Source: Bacillus sp. AFS041924
GTDB lineage: Bacteria; Bacillota; Bacilli; Bacillales; Bacillaceae_G
Assembly: GCF_002577195.1 (NCBI RefSeq)
Contig: NZ_NULG01000057.1
Span: 1-64,000 of the forward strand
Direction: 5' to 3'
DNA: 64,000 nucleotides
Position numbers and translations under genes: made by a program. The notes under the pieces were generated by a model that was given only the letters and a program-made list of their open reading frames with translations, did not search any database and had not been told where the DNA came from. Positions 25,646 through 34,923 of the stretch are shown here, one piece after another. Numbering within the stretch: the first letter of the stretch is position 1; each line of letters starts with the position of its first letter.

Positions 25646-26288
25646 TATGATTAAGCCTCAATAACGTTACCTCTCCACTAGCTGCTACTAATTCAATTAC
25701 TCCTTCCTCCACTCTCTTGAGCAATCCAATTTTCATTGGATCATGTCCCCCATCAAAAACGACAAATTTTCCTTGTTCTTTTTTTAATTGTGATTCAATT
25801 AAACGTGAAAATGGCATATTAGATGGATTTACTGGTAATAATTCGATTTCTGCGTTATAGGGATTTGTATTATGATTGTATGGTGTAAGCCATTTTAAAT
25901 GAGATAATGAGATATATAACATTTTAAATACTGGTGAATAAAACACGATATAGTCACTTAATACATTTGTAATATATCCATGAAATGTGATGTTCCCAGT
26001 AACATAAATTTCTGCAAAAATTCCTTTTGCATTCATTAATATTTTTCGATAAGATACTGTGCCTATATCTTCTGCAATAGAAGGGGTAATAGGATGATCG
26101 ATCTTATCTTTAAAGTTGTTACTAAGATTTACCCTATGGACATGAAACCATGGAATATAATAATATTTCTCACCATTATATAAAACTAAAACATCCTTAC
26201 CATAATCAGTTAGAATCCCTTCAAAATAATTTTCTCCTGATAATTGGACATAAACTTTTTCACCAAGTAATGATTTTACATCACTCAA
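25623..26288 (-). CDS. DUF2642-like triple beta-barrel protein, copy 1
   Basis: 221 residues from a TTG start set by GGAGGA. Three similar segments of about 50 residues are visible: 'YVQLSGENYFEGILTDYG' (about 12-53), 'EIYVTGNITFHGYITN' (about 90-137), and 'GKFVVFDGGHDPMKIGLL' (about 173-221), each a short Sm/SH3-like beta repeat. This resembles the DUF2642 family of Bacillus, some members of which are linked to spores, but I cannot confirm a role. It is paired with an ArsB-type transporter, and a second copy lies beyond it. Confidence 0.7.
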   Translation of the reverse strand: MSDVKSLLGEKVYVQLSGENYFEGILTDYGKDVLVLYNGEKYYYIPWFHVHRVNLSNNFKDKIDHPITPSIAEDIGTVSYRKILMNAKGIFAEIYVTGNITFHGYITNVLSDYIVFYSPVFKMLYISLSHLKWLTPYNHNTNPYNAEIELLPVNPSNMPFSRLIESQLKKEQGKFVVFDGGHDPMKIGLLKRVEEGVIELVAASGEVTLLRLNHIKSYHIP

Positions 26289-26330
26289 TTATATTTCCTC
26301 CTTTTGTTCAAGTAGATTTTATACTTTAAA

Positions 26331-27686
26331 TTAAGCGAAAATTAATTGCACCCAATAAAATAGTAGAAACAGCGTAACGATTGTTGTTAATGGGATTACG
26401 ATTAATGATACATTTAGATAATCCTTCCATTTCACTTTAATTTTATTTTGTTTTAATATGTGCATCCAAATAAGCGATGCTAAAGTACCTACTGGGAGTA
26501 ATAATGATCCAATGTCGCTACCGATAATATTAGCTAGATAAATCGTCTTCAAGGTAATTGGATCAAGCCCCATTTCCGTCAGTGTGATCGTTCCAACCAT
26601 TAGAGCTGGATGATTATTAAACAAATTCGATAGGATTGAAACTAATCCACCCATTATAAAACTTGCTTGTAATAATCCATGGTTTACGATTGGTTCACAA
26701 AAATTTACTAATGCTGCAGTTAAGCCAGCATTATGCAGACCGTAAATAATCACATACATCGAAAATGCAAAGACTAATATATGCCAAGGTGTCTTTTTTA
26801 ATATATCTACAGGGCTTGTCCGTAAGTGATACCATCTCCAAGCTAATAAGACGAGTGAACCTAAGACTGCTACATATTGAATCGGTATTCCCATGAAGGA
26901 AGCGACAAATAATAAGCAGCGCATTAGGAAAACAAATCCTAATACCTTTAACATAAATTTTGTTCTTTTTTGCTTTGTTTCTACTGACATTTTTCCTTTT
27001 AAAGGATGGAAGTTTTTAATAAAAAAAGACTCTTCAATATCATCGGTAGACACTGGTAATCGTTTTGGTAATTTATTTCTTAATACCATGTACATTAGCC
27101 ATGACATAAAAAGTAGTCCTGTACTTGCAGGGACAAACATCATAGCTGTGTGCATATAGAGAGTCATATGAACAATTTTTAATGCGATTAAGTTTACGAT
27201 ATTACTTACACCGATCGGTGCACTCGAAGCTGTAGCAATTAATGCCCCGCTAAGAAGATATGGTATTTGTTGATGTGGCTTTAATCGTAGATTTTTTAAT
27301 AGAAGAATTAAAATCGGAGTTGTAATTAGAATACTACCATCATTATTAAACAGTAATGTCATTAAAAAGCATAAAAGCTGGATATACCAGTATAATCTGC
27401 GCCCTGACCCTTTAGCTAAACTGGCAAGTCTAGCTGCAGACCAATGGAAAAACCCAAAACTTTCTAAAATAATCGCCATGACGATCGTTGCGATAATTGT
27501 AATAGATGCTTCTCCAATTTTGTGTACAATATCTATTAAATTACTTTTTGTTACGATCCCGGTTACTAAAATGATTGCTGCTCCAATTGCAGCAGGCCAT
27601 GCTTCATTTATTCCTTTAGGTCTCCAAAAAATGATAGCCATTGTCAATAGAAAGACACTAGCACTCATTAAAATTTCGAAATTCAA
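26331..27686 (-). CDS. ArsB/SLC13-type permease (YdfA-like)
   Basis: 451 residues from a TTG start behind AAGGTGAG. About eleven membrane helices. Characteristic segments are 'GEASITIIATIVMAIILE', 'LFNNDGSILITTPIL', 'SSAPIGVSNIVNLIAL' and 'SNLFNNHPALMVGTI', with the two 'FNN' hairpin loops of the ArsB/NhaD ion transporter superfamily. Bacillus YdfA proteins are annotated as arsenical pump membrane proteins, but arsenite transport is not shown for this group. The DUF2642 gene follows immediately downstream. No arsC or CxC-type arsR nearby. Confidence 0.85.
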   Translation of the reverse strand: MNFEILMSASVFLLTMAIIFWRPKGINEAWPAAIGAAIILVTGIVTKSNLIDIVHKIGEASITIIATIVMAIILESFGFFHWSAARLASLAKGSGRRLYWYIQLLCFLMTLLFNNDGSILITTPILILLLKNLRLKPHQQIPYLLSGALIATASSAPIGVSNIVNLIALKIVHMTLYMHTAMMFVPASTGLLFMSWLMYMVLRNKLPKRLPVSTDDIEESFFIKNFHPLKGKMSVETKQKRTKFMLKVLGFVFLMRCLLFVASFMGIPIQYVAVLGSLVLLAWRWYHLRTSPVDILKKTPWHILVFAFSMYVIIYGLHNAGLTAALVNFCEPIVNHGLLQASFIMGGLVSILSNLFNNHPALMVGTITLTEMGLDPITLKTIYLANIIGSDIGSLLLPVGTLASLIWMHILKQNKIKVKWKDYLNVSLIVIPLTTIVTLFLLFYWVQLIFA

Positions 27687-27904
27687 TAAAACTCACCTTC
27701 TTATAACATATTTTTCAATAGAACTTGTCCATTTGTTATATTATTATTCAAATATAACAATCATGTTTTAGGTTATTTCATTAAATTAAGAAAGATAGTT
27801 GTTTTACCTATATAATTCAAATGTCCCCTAAAGATAAATGACTATAGTGACAATTGTCCAATGGATCCGTGCAAATACCCTAATACTCCGTTTTGCCTAT
27901 CTAA

Positions 27905-27940
27905 TAAAAAAAGAGAAGCTCTAGTAAAAGAACTTCTCAA
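27905..27940 (-). terminator. Intrinsic terminator of DUF2642 copy 2
   Basis: GAGAAGCTC pairs with GAACTTCTC over TAGTAAAA with one mismatch; the minus strand continues TTTTTTTATT. Confidence 0.7.
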
Positions 27941-27991
27941 TTAATTAATAAATAGATTTTAAATTTAAATGATTAAAGTTTGCTAGACTAT

Positions 27992-28657
27992 TTAAGGTAA
28001 ATGAACGGACTTTACATGGTTCAGTCTTAAATAGGCAATTTCTCCACTTGCAACTGAAAGCTCAATTACGCTATTTTCAATCTTATTAAGCAAACCAATC
28101 TTCATTGGGTCATTCCCACCGTCAAAAATAACTAGCTTTCCCTCTTCTTTTTTTAATTGAGATTCAAATGAGCGCACAGGGGAGATATTAGATGGATTAA
28201 TTGGAAAGTTTGCATTATCAATTGAATACGGTGTCACATTTTCTGGGTAAGGTGAGAGCCATTTTAAATGGGATAATGAGATATACATCGTTTTAAAAAC
28301 TGGGGAATAAAAAACGATATAATCACTTAAAACATTTGTAATATAGCCATGAAATGTTAAATTACCAGTAACATATATTTCTGAGAAGATTCCCCTCGCA
28401 TTTGTTAAAACCTTTCTGTAGGAGATTGATTCAATTTCGTTTGCAATTGAAGGTTCGTTAGGTGATTCGATCTTTTCTTTTATTAGTTGACACAAATGAA
28501 CACGGTGAACATGAATTCCAGGGATATAATAATACTTTTGACCATTATATAAAACAAGCATGTCTTGTCCTCCATCTGTTAATATCCCTTCAAATGCAAT
28601 ATCACCAGATAGAAGCACAAAAACTTGTTGACCTAGTAATGAATCTATATAACTCAC
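27992..28657 (-). CDS. DUF2642-like triple beta-barrel protein, copy 2
   Basis: 221 residues, the same length as copy 1 and similar along its entire length ('YVTGNLTFHGYITNVLSDY' against 'YVTGNITFHGYITNVLSDY'). The start is a GTG preceded by GGGGGAG. The three internal beta repeats are kept. On its upstream side lies a short remnant of arsB, so this gene is the partner from a duplicated arsB-DUF2642 unit. A terminator follows, so it now stands alone. The role is unknown. Confidence 0.7.
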   Translation of the reverse strand: MSYIDSLLGQQVFVLLSGDIAFEGILTDGGQDMLVLYNGQKYYYIPGIHVHRVHLCQLIKEKIESPNEPSIANEIESISYRKVLTNARGIFSEIYVTGNLTFHGYITNVLSDYIVFYSPVFKTMYISLSHLKWLSPYPENVTPYSIDNANFPINPSNISPVRSFESQLKKEEGKLVIFDGGNDPMKIGLLNKIENSVIELSVASGEIAYLRLNHVKSVHLP

Positions 28658-28727
28658 CTTCTACTCCCCCTCGTTAATCTAAAAACAAAACTTTTTGTAC
28701 TAAATGTTAGATAAATGAATAATCTAT

Positions 28728-28806
28728 TTATTCCTTCCATTTTACTTCTATTCTTTTTTGCTTTAATATATGCTTTTAAACTAGTGTCACTAAAGTACTA
28801 AATTTT
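28728..28806 (-). pseudogene. Remnant of a second arsB-like gene (C-terminus)
   Basis: Translated on the minus strand this reads 'FSTLVTLV', a stop, 'KHILKQKRIEVKWKE' and a stop, matching 'VGTLASLIWMHILKQNKIKVKWKD' of the intact permease at 26331-27686 (split here for length). It lies upstream of DUF2642 copy 2 in the same order as in the intact pair, so the segment was duplicated and the second transporter decayed. Confidence 0.75.
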
Positions 28807-28834
28807 AAATTTTATAACACTGAATAAAAATAGC

Positions 28835-28870
28835 TTGAATCAATGTTATCTATGTAAACATTGATTCAAA
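28835..28870 (-). terminator. Intrinsic terminator overlapping a stop codon
   Basis: TTGAATCAATGTT pairs with AACATTGATTCAA; the stem includes the stop codon of the GNAT gene at 28866. The minus strand continues with a T-rich tract (TATTTTTATT). Confidence 0.8.
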
Positions 28871-29366
28871 CTACCTTACATCTTGATAATATGAAATGCT
28901 TTATTAGAAGATTCAATTCTTTCCCTTCAATTTTAATCTTTTCAGATTTCAATAATTCAGCCCCATAATACTCGTAAAAATAGCGAGTTTTATTATCTTC
29001 TAACACTTCAACAAATACATTATTGAAATTCAATTCTTTAAATTGATTAAAAAGTTGCTTCAATAATTGCTTTCCAATTCCTGTTCCTTGATATTCTTCA
29101 AGTAGATAAATAGAAGTGAAGTCACCTGAATGTTCGACTTTATTCTTTTCTCTTTTTCCACAAGTCCCAACACCAATAATTTCTCCATCGTTATTTTCTG
29201 CTACATAAATAGTATTACTTTTATCAGTAAAATTCTGATTCCATGAAATAGTTCTTTGATCATATGATAGGCTTTGTAAAATATTTCTATAAGTAGTTCT
29301 CCAACTATCGACGTGTATCTTAGCTATTCTTTCTGCATCATTAAGATTAGCTTTTCTAATATTCAT
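28866..29366 (-). CDS. GNAT-family acetyltransferase
   Basis: 166 residues. Opening 'IRKANLNDAERIAKIHVDSW' and acetyl-CoA motif A 'LEEYQGTGIGKQLLKQLF' are typical of the Bacillus GNAT proteins of the YkwB/PaiA-like kind; 'TRYFYEYYGAELL' is motif B. The substrate is unknown. GAGGTGG precedes the ATG. Its terminator starts within the last codons. Confidence 0.88.
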   Translation of the reverse strand: MNIRKANLNDAERIAKIHVDSWRTTYRNILQSLSYDQRTISWNQNFTDKSNTIYVAENNDGEIIGVGTCGKREKNKVEHSGDFTSIYLLEEYQGTGIGKQLLKQLFNQFKELNFNNVFVEVLEDNKTRYFYEYYGAELLKSEKIKIEGKELNLLIKHFILSRCKVV

Positions 29367-29526
29367 TTAATCCACCTCACACTTTTTTAGAGGTAAATTA
29401 TATAATACATTTCAAACTTGGATAGTCCTTCCGCTTATCGAACACTCCAGCAGTTTTGTCAGCCCACATTTCGAGTATTTTCGTTTATAATCCCTATTCA
29501 TCTAAAGTAAATTTCGTAGAATTCAA

Positions 29527-29556
29527 AAAACCTCCTGATTTTAGGAGGTTTTGTCA
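29527..29556 (-). terminator. Intrinsic terminator of DUF2628 gene
   Basis: AAACCTCCT pairs with AGGAGGTTT around GATTTT; on the minus strand it follows the DUF2628 stop by seven bases and is trailed by TTTTTGAAT. Confidence 0.8.
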
Positions 29557-29562
29557 TGGATT

Positions 29563-30081
29563 TCAAAGTTGCTCGATCTTGATGAGTAAAGTGATGATCG
29601 CTATTGTGAGCACGATCGCAAGTGCTACCGATCCACCACTTGTACCACCAACGCGTTCATATTCAGCATTTTTTTCTTGTGTTGAAATTGATTTTCTTTT
29701 GATTGCATCAATTTTTTTCGCAGCATGCGCGAAATACATCGCGTTGCCGTACATTCCGATGAGAATACTGATAACAAAATTCACAAAACGGTCTAATGCA
29801 CTCACCTGGCTAAATAATAAATCGGACAGGACAAAATAAGCAAAATAAACACTGACCCATCCCCACATCTTGCGGTACGCCATCCAGTACACGCCTAAAA
29901 AGAAACTTGCCCAGTTCCAGCTCAATTGCTTGTGTTCCCGTGCATAATCATAGTCAGATTGAGAATAAATTTTCAAACGATTTGCGTACACATTGGCGTT
30001 GTAGCCGGCGAAAAGCCAAAATCGTTCCACATCCCGTGTGTCTGTTATGTTACTTGTTTGGTCTTGATCTTGTTCGGACAT
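29563..30081 (-). CDS. DUF2628-type membrane protein
   Basis: 172 residues from the ATG at 30081, with AGGGGGATAG upstream; an earlier in-frame start lacks a site. A soluble N-terminus ends in 'HKQLSWNWASFFLGVYWMAYRK', the signature of DUF2628 proteins, followed by two more helices and a last C-terminal helix ('VALAIVLTIAIITLLI'). The function is unknown; relatives often sit next to housekeeping genes. The gene is visibly richer in G+C than its neighbours (many CG-containing codons), a possible sign of recent acquisition. Confidence 0.82.
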   Translation of the reverse strand: MSEQDQDQTSNITDTRDVERFWLFAGYNANVYANRLKIYSQSDYDYAREHKQLSWNWASFFLGVYWMAYRKMWGWVSVYFAYFVLSDLLFSQVSALDRFVNFVISILIGMYGNAMYFAHAAKKIDAIKRKSISTQEKNAEYERVGGTSGGSVALAIVLTIAIITLLIKIEQL

Positions 30082-30320
30082 CGATCTATCCCCCTTTATA
30101 TTTAATAGTATGACAGACACAATTGGTCATGAAATTTTTTTTCGAATTGTCTGCTTATTTATAACTTCCATAGAGGAATCGGAAATTTGCGTCTAAAGTG
30201 TTTGGGAATTTGCTTTAGAGTGTGTGTTAAAGGATTGAGACAAAAGATAGACGAACAAGTTGAAATTCGGACTAGAGCGATGGCTTGCTAAATATGTTTA
30301 CTAAGGATTATCCTCATAAA

Positions 30321-30354
30321 AAAAGATCTTCGTAATTGAAGATCCTCTTTATTA
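30321..30354 (-). terminator. Intrinsic terminator of VOC gene
   Basis: GATCTTC pairs with GAAGATC around GTAATT, flanked by A- and T-runs. On the minus strand it comes directly after the stop at 30361. Confidence 0.75.
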
Positions 30355-30360
30355 GCTATA

Positions 30361-30786
30361 TTATTGAGCTGGCAAAGTTGAAACCTGCCATGTAACACCA
30401 AATTTATCTATTACTTGTCCGTATAATGGACTCCAAAAAGTTTCGTGTAATGATATGATTACTTTACCGCCATCTTGTAATTTGCCAAATACTTCTTTCG
30501 TTGTTTCAACGTCATTAATTGAAAGAGCTAAAGTGGTCTGATCGCCAATTTGATATGGTAGACCTGTAAATGTGTCAGAAATCATTAAATCTGTTGAACC
30601 AACTTTGAGATGCGCATGTAGGATACGGTTTTTTTCTTCATCAGATAGTTTTGTATTTTCATCTCCAGGCATGTCGCCAAATCTTTGAAGTACAAGGGTC
30701 TTTGTATTGAATGCATGTTCATAAAATGAAACAGCCTCCTGTCCATTTCCATTCAATATTATATAAGGGTTGATACCTAAAATCAT
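30361..30786 (-). CDS. PhnB-like VOC-family protein
   Basis: 141 residues, glyoxalase fold of the PhnB/YjdN group: 'NPYIILNGNGQEAVSFYEHA', 'LQRFGDMPG', 'HAHLKVGSTDLMISD', 'FWSPLYGQVIDKFGVTWQV'. These proteins are widespread and mostly uncharacterised; they lack a sure catalytic assignment. GAGGTG precedes the ATG. A second family member (56430-56873) is more divergent. Confidence 0.87.
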   Translation of the reverse strand: MILGINPYIILNGNGQEAVSFYEHAFNTKTLVLQRFGDMPGDENTKLSDEEKNRILHAHLKVGSTDLMISDTFTGLPYQIGDQTTLALSINDVETTKEVFGKLQDGGKVIISLHETFWSPLYGQVIDKFGVTWQVSTLPAQ

Positions 30787-31164
30787 CGAAACACCTCTTT
30801 TTTATTTTCGATTTAATCTCTCCATCTTTTTTACTAGTATTAATCTACTTTAGCTTTAGACTGGTCACGATTTTGTTCCCACTTTTATAATTTCTACTTT
30901 AAAACATTCATTCCTTCAATTTTAAGTAAAAGGTTTTTTTAGCTTTGATTTATTAACAATTATTTAGTTCATTAAGGTGTAAACCGTCTTTTATTATTAA
31001 TAAATTATCACAAAAATATACTATTTCTTTTTTAACTAACCGCTGAAAGAATTCAATTAAATAAAAAACAAAAAAGATACCACACTTTCCTGCACAGCAA
31101 TTTTGAACTTTAGAGTGATTTAACTGCTTTTTCACATCTATGCATTCATATATTAAAAATTAAA

Positions 31165-31203
31165 AAAGATCTATTCACAAAAAATGAATAGATCTTTTTA
31201 GAT
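31165..31203 (-). terminator. Intrinsic terminator downstream of LysR gene
   Basis: AAAAAGATCTATTC pairs with GAATAGATCTTTTT around ACAAAAAAT. It lies about 150 bases past the LysR stop and can act in both directions. Confidence 0.75.
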
Positions 31204-31354
31204 TATTGATTGACTTTAAACATTAAATATCATATTTACTGCATGTGCGTTTAAATAGATTCAGACATTTAAATAATATCATCTACATATTCTCTCAACA
31301 TTTCATCACTCAATTTTCCTACCCCAATGTCAAATGCGTCACAGTAAGTTCGGT

Positions 31355-32230
31355 TTATTGTTTTTCAAACATTTTATTTTTTAAAAAATCCATAAAAACA
31401 GACTTCGGTTTACCCTTTAAATAAATAAAGTCAATACTAATATTTGTTTTCACCGGAGGATTCATTTCTACTCTAAAAATTTCTTCATTTTCTAATTCTT
31501 TTCTTACACAATGTTCGGGTAAAAAGCTAATGCCTAACCCTTGCAATACCAAATTTTTAGCGGTTTCCATATGATCAACTTCAACATATATATTCGGTTT
31601 TACTCCATTACTTAAAAAGAGGCGATGAATAATAAGCCAATCAATAGAGCCATAATCAAAAAAGATTAGAGGCTCTTTGCTTACATTTTCTACTGTAACG
31701 CTATCCTCTTTTAAAAAAGGATGGTTTGAAGGGACAAAAAGACTAATAGGATCATTGTATAGACGAATTGATTCTACTTGTGGGTGAGTTTCTGTTCGTA
31801 CAATTCCAAAGTCAACCTCCTTGTTGATAACCTTCTGTAAGATATCTTTTGAATGCCCCGTTATAATTTTCATCTTAACGTCCCCATACTTAGATTTAAA
31901 AGCTGGCAATATATAAGGGAGAACGTTATTGGAAATTGACAAAGCGCTCCCAAGAACTAGCTCATAAGGTACAGTAACTTGTTGTAATCCATACTTTGCT
32001 TCCTGATATGATTGAAGAATTTTTAGTGCATGTGGAAAAAAATATTCTCCCTTTTCAGTTAAAGAAATTTTGGTTCCATTGCGATGAAAAAGTTTTAAAT
32101 TAATTTCACGTTCAAGTGATTGAATACGTGCTGTTACAGATGGTTGAGTTAAGTAAAGAGCCTCTGCTGCTTTATTGAAACTACCGAGTTGACAAACGTA
32201 GATGAAAGCTTCAAGATTTTCAATGTTCAT
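31355..32230 (-). CDS. LysR-family transcriptional regulator
   Basis: 291 residues, standard LysR length. The winged HTH at the N-terminus contains 'FIYVCQLGSFNKAAEALYLT', 'QPSVTARIQSLERE' and 'LKLFHRNGTKISLTEKG'. The rest is the periplasmic-binding-like effector domain. AAGGAG precedes the ATG. Its upstream neighbour on the same strand is an amino-acid racemase (70 bases away), so it may regulate or be co-transcribed with amino-acid metabolism; the ligand is unknown. Confidence 0.93.
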   Translation of the reverse strand: MNIENLEAFIYVCQLGSFNKAAEALYLTQPSVTARIQSLEREINLKLFHRNGTKISLTEKGEYFFPHALKILQSYQEAKYGLQQVTVPYELVLGSALSISNNVLPYILPAFKSKYGDVKMKIITGHSKDILQKVINKEVDFGIVRTETHPQVESIRLYNDPISLFVPSNHPFLKEDSVTVENVSKEPLIFFDYGSIDWLIIHRLFLSNGVKPNIYVEVDHMETAKNLVLQGLGISFLPEHCVRKELENEEIFRVEMNPPVKTNISIDFIYLKGKPKSVFMDFLKNKMFEKQ

Positions 32231-32300
32231 TTATTACTGCTCCTTACTTCTTTAAGTGCACAATTGAGTTTACCTATTCTATTATATCTAATTTCATAAT

Positions 32301-33023
32301 TTAATTTTCACCATTTGCATTTACTAATTCTGTCTCATGAGCTGATTTAATAACGATCCTAGCTAAAATTTCTGTTGGATCAATAACACAAATTTCTTCG
32401 GATGATTTAAGTACAAGAGGAATCTCTGTACAGCCTGCTATTATTGCTTCTGCCCCATTATTTATCAATATATTAGCTACTGTCGATAGGTATAAGTGCC
32501 CTTTTTCCATATCACTTCCTTTAATAGCATATATCCCATTCATCACTTCTTTCTGCATTTGTAAATCAGGTTCGATGACATTAATATTGTAAGCATTACA
32601 ACAATGTTGATAAAGTCTTGTTTTTATTGTTCCATCTGTTGCTAATAACCCCACTCTTTTAATGTTGTTTTTATGTAAAAACTTAGCTGTTTCTAAAGGC
32701 ATATTTAATACTGGGATACTTATAGAATTTTCTATTGAGTTAAAGTAAAAGTGAGCTGTATTGCATGCAATAACAAGAAAATCTGCTCCGGCATTTTCTA
32801 GTCTTTGTGCTGATTGTATTATAAATGGGGTTGGATCAGTCCCATTTCTCAAAATAGCTGTAGTTCGATCAGGTATTTGTGAGAAATTATCTGCAATGAT
32901 ATGGATATGATCCTGATCCTTCTTTGCAGGTGTATAAAAAATAATTTTCTTCATTAAATCGACAGTTGCTAATGGTCCCATTCCACCAATTATACCAACT
33001 ACTTTTTGCATTTCCTTCACCAC
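32301..33023 (-). CDS. Aspartate/glutamate racemase-family protein
   Basis: 240 residues. The fold is marked by 'VVGIIGGMGPLATVDLMKKI', the first catalytic Cys in 'FLVIACNTAHFYFN', and the second in 'AIIAGCTEIPL', as in RacX/YgeA broad-specificity racemases that make D-amino acids from Asp, Glu or others. Both catalytic cysteines are present. The start (GTG at 33023 or ATG four codons later) is uncertain because AAGGA abuts the ATG. The LysR gene follows on the same strand. Confidence 0.88.
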   Translation of the reverse strand: MVKEMQKVVGIIGGMGPLATVDLMKKIIFYTPAKKDQDHIHIIADNFSQIPDRTTAILRNGTDPTPFIIQSAQRLENAGADFLVIACNTAHFYFNSIENSISIPVLNMPLETAKFLHKNNIKRVGLLATDGTIKTRLYQHCCNAYNINVIEPDLQMQKEVMNGIYAIKGSDMEKGHLYLSTVANILINNGAEAIIAGCTEIPLVLKSSEEICVIDPTEILARIVIKSAHETELVNANGEN

Positions 33024-33437
33024 TTACTAATTAATTTTTTTCTAAAATTTTCGAAAAGCTCTCCTATATTATAATTTTTAATTTAATTGGCGGATTATAG
33101 AAATAATCTATAACCTGATAGAAACAATATATCGGTAGATAAATCGTTGAAATAGTTTCACCGTACTAATAATTTTTCAAATCCTCTTCATAAACGTTAC
33201 TTTCAAACTCACTTAATATTGCTGTGTAACCTGCCTCTTACAGATAATCTTTATTGTTACGTTTCGTAAGTTAATTCAGTAGAAATGAAAAAGGCACTTA
33301 TTTCTATAAAAAATAAGTGCCTTTCTTCCATATACATCTACTCCGAAAGATTATGTAGAATATCCTTCTAAAAAATTTGGTCCTTTTTTGGTCTATATTT
33401 TCTCCTACTTCCACCCCTTCTTTTTGTCCAAAATAAA
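33024..33437. other. Gap between racemase and glnA
   Basis: No acceptable frame. It holds one hairpin terminator (33288-33326) with no clear parent gene; nothing else recognised. Confidence 0.55.
33288..33326. terminator. Orphan hairpin terminator
   Basis: AAAAGGCACTTATTT pairs with AATAAGTGCCTTT, with A- and T-runs at either side. No gene ends close by on either strand. Confidence 0.65.
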
Positions 33438-33471
33438 AAACCCTCAACGCCAACAGCGTCAAGGGTTGATT
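33438..33471 (-). terminator. Intrinsic terminator of glnA
   Basis: AACCCTCAACGC pairs with GCGTCAAGGGTT around CAACA with one mismatch; the minus strand continues TTTTTTATTTT. It begins 4 bases after the glnA stop. Confidence 0.85.
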
Positions 33472-33474
33472 TGA

Positions 33475-34809
33475 TTAATATACTGACATATATTGATCTC
33501 TTTCCCAAGGGTGAACTTGAGTACGGAAGATATCCCATTCGATTTCTTTTGCTTCTACGAAGTGCTCGAATAAGTGTTCTCCAAGAGCGTTTACGATAAC
33601 TTCATCTGTTTTTAATTGATCTAGAGCTGCTGCTAAAGTTGCTGGTAAGTCGATGATACCAACTTCTTCACGCTCTTCTTTTGTCATAACATAGATGTTA
33701 CGATCAACTGGAGCTGGAGCTTCTAGTTTGTTTTTGATTCCGTCTAATCCTGCTGCTAATAATACTGATAATGCTAAGTATGGGTTTGCAGCTGGGTCAA
33801 CTGAACGTACTTCTACACGTGTGCTTAAGCCACGAGATGCAGGAATACGGATTAATGGACTACGGTTTCTTGCAGACCATGCAACGTAACATGGAGCTTC
33901 ATAGCCTGGTACTAAACGCTTGTATGAGTTTACAGTTGGGTTTGTTACCGCTGTAAAGTTTGGAGCGTGTTTTAAGATACCTGCGATAAAGTGACGAGCA
34001 GTCTCGCTTAAGCCTAATTCACCAGACTCATCATAGAATGCGTTTTTGCCATTTGTAAATAATGATAAGTTACAGTGCATACCAGATCCGTTAACACCGA
34101 ATAATGGTTTTGGCATGAATGTTGCGTGTAAACCATGTTTACGTGCGATTGTTTTTACAACTAATTTAAATGTTTGAATGTCATCACAAGCTTTAATTGC
34201 ACCAGCATATTTGAAATCAATTTCATGTTGTCCTGGAGCTACTTCGTGGTGAGAAGCTTCGATTTCAAAGCCCATTTCTTCAAGTTCAAGAACGATATCA
34301 CGGCGGCAGTTTTCACCTAGGTCAGTTGGAGCTAAGTCGAAATAACCACCTTTATCATTTAATTCAAGAGTTGGTTCGCCTTTTTCATCTAATTTAAATA
34401 AGAAGAATTCTGGCTCAGGTCCTAAGTTGAAATCCGTGAATCCTAAAGCTTCCATTTCTTTTAACATACGTTTTAAGTTATTTCGAGGATCTCCTTCAAA
34501 TGGAGTTCCGTCTGCATTGTAGATATCACAGATTAAACGAGCTACTTTTCCTTTTTCAGCAGTCCATGGGAATACTACCCAAGTGTCTAAATCAGGGAAT
34601 AAGTACATATCTGATTCTTCGATACGAACGAATCCTTCGATTGAAGAACCGTCAAACATCATTTTATTGTCTAAAGCTTTTTCAAGCTGACTTACTGGAA
34701 TTTCAACATTTTTGATAACTCCTAGTAAATCCGTAAATTGTAAACGTATGTACTTTACGTTTTGTTCTTTTGAAATACGGAAAATATCTTCTTTAGTAAA
34801 CTTAGCCAT
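33475..34809 (-). CDS. glnA: Glutamine synthetase (canonical)
   Basis: 444 residues from ATG 34809 (AAAGGGG upstream), the exact length of the Bacillus type I-alpha enzyme, which makes glutamine from glutamate, ammonia and ATP. Active-site segments are 'GPEPEFFLF', '[12 protein letters not shown]', '[10 protein letters not shown]' and '[14 protein letters not shown]'. 'GFVRIEESD' holds the Arg at the position of Arg62, which in B. subtilis takes part in feedback inhibition, and the end '[19 protein letters not shown]' is canonical. It is the last gene of glnR-glnA2-glnA, so it is expected to be under GlnR and to feed back to GlnR/TnrA activity. Confidence 0.97.
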   Translation of the reverse strand: MAKFTKEDIFRISKEQNVKYIRLQFTDLLGVIKNVEIPVSQLEKALDNKMMFDGSSIEGFVRIEESDMYLFPDLDTWVVFPWTAEKGKVARLICDIYNADGTPFEGDPRNNLKRMLKEMEALGFTDFNLGPEPEFFLFKLDEKGEPTLELNDKGGYFDLAPTDLGENCRRDIVLELEEMGFEIEASHHEVAPGQHEIDFKYAGAIKACDDIQTFKLVVKTIARKHGLHATFMPKPLFGVNGSGMHCNLSLFTNGKNAFYDESGELGLSETARHFIAGILKHAPNFTAVTNPTVNSYKRLVPGYEAPCYVAWSARNRSPLIRIPASRGLSTRVEVRSVDPAANPYLALSVLLAAGLDGIKNKLEAPAPVDRNIYVMTKEEREEVGIIDLPATLAAALDQLKTDEVIVNALGEHLFEHFVEAKEIEWDIFRTQVHPWERDQYMSVY

Positions 34810-34865
34810 TATAAAAGTTCCCCTTTCGTATGCAACAAACAAAATTAGTCTAACACACTTTAAAA

Positions 34866-34910
34866 TAGAAAAGTAGAGATAACCTACTTCCACTTTTCTA
34901 TTTTTTTATT
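34866..34910. terminator. Hairpin between the two glutamine synthetase genes
   Basis: AATAGAAAAGT pairs with ACTTTTCTATT over a long loop that can itself form GTAG/CTAC pairs. On the minus strand the following T-run is short, so read-through into glnA is likely; it may act as a partial terminator that sets the ratio of the two proteins. Confidence 0.5.
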
Positions 34911-34923
34911 TTAAGTTTAGTGA

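Noticed and set aside
30953-31135. Minus-strand 60-codon frame with two cysteines near the start
   Set aside because: Weak start context, no terminator of its own and a composition typical of translated A+T-rich DNA.
34862-34910. Full terminator after glnA2
   Set aside because: The T-run on the transcript strand is too short; treated as a partial hairpin because glnA appears to have no separate strong promoter.
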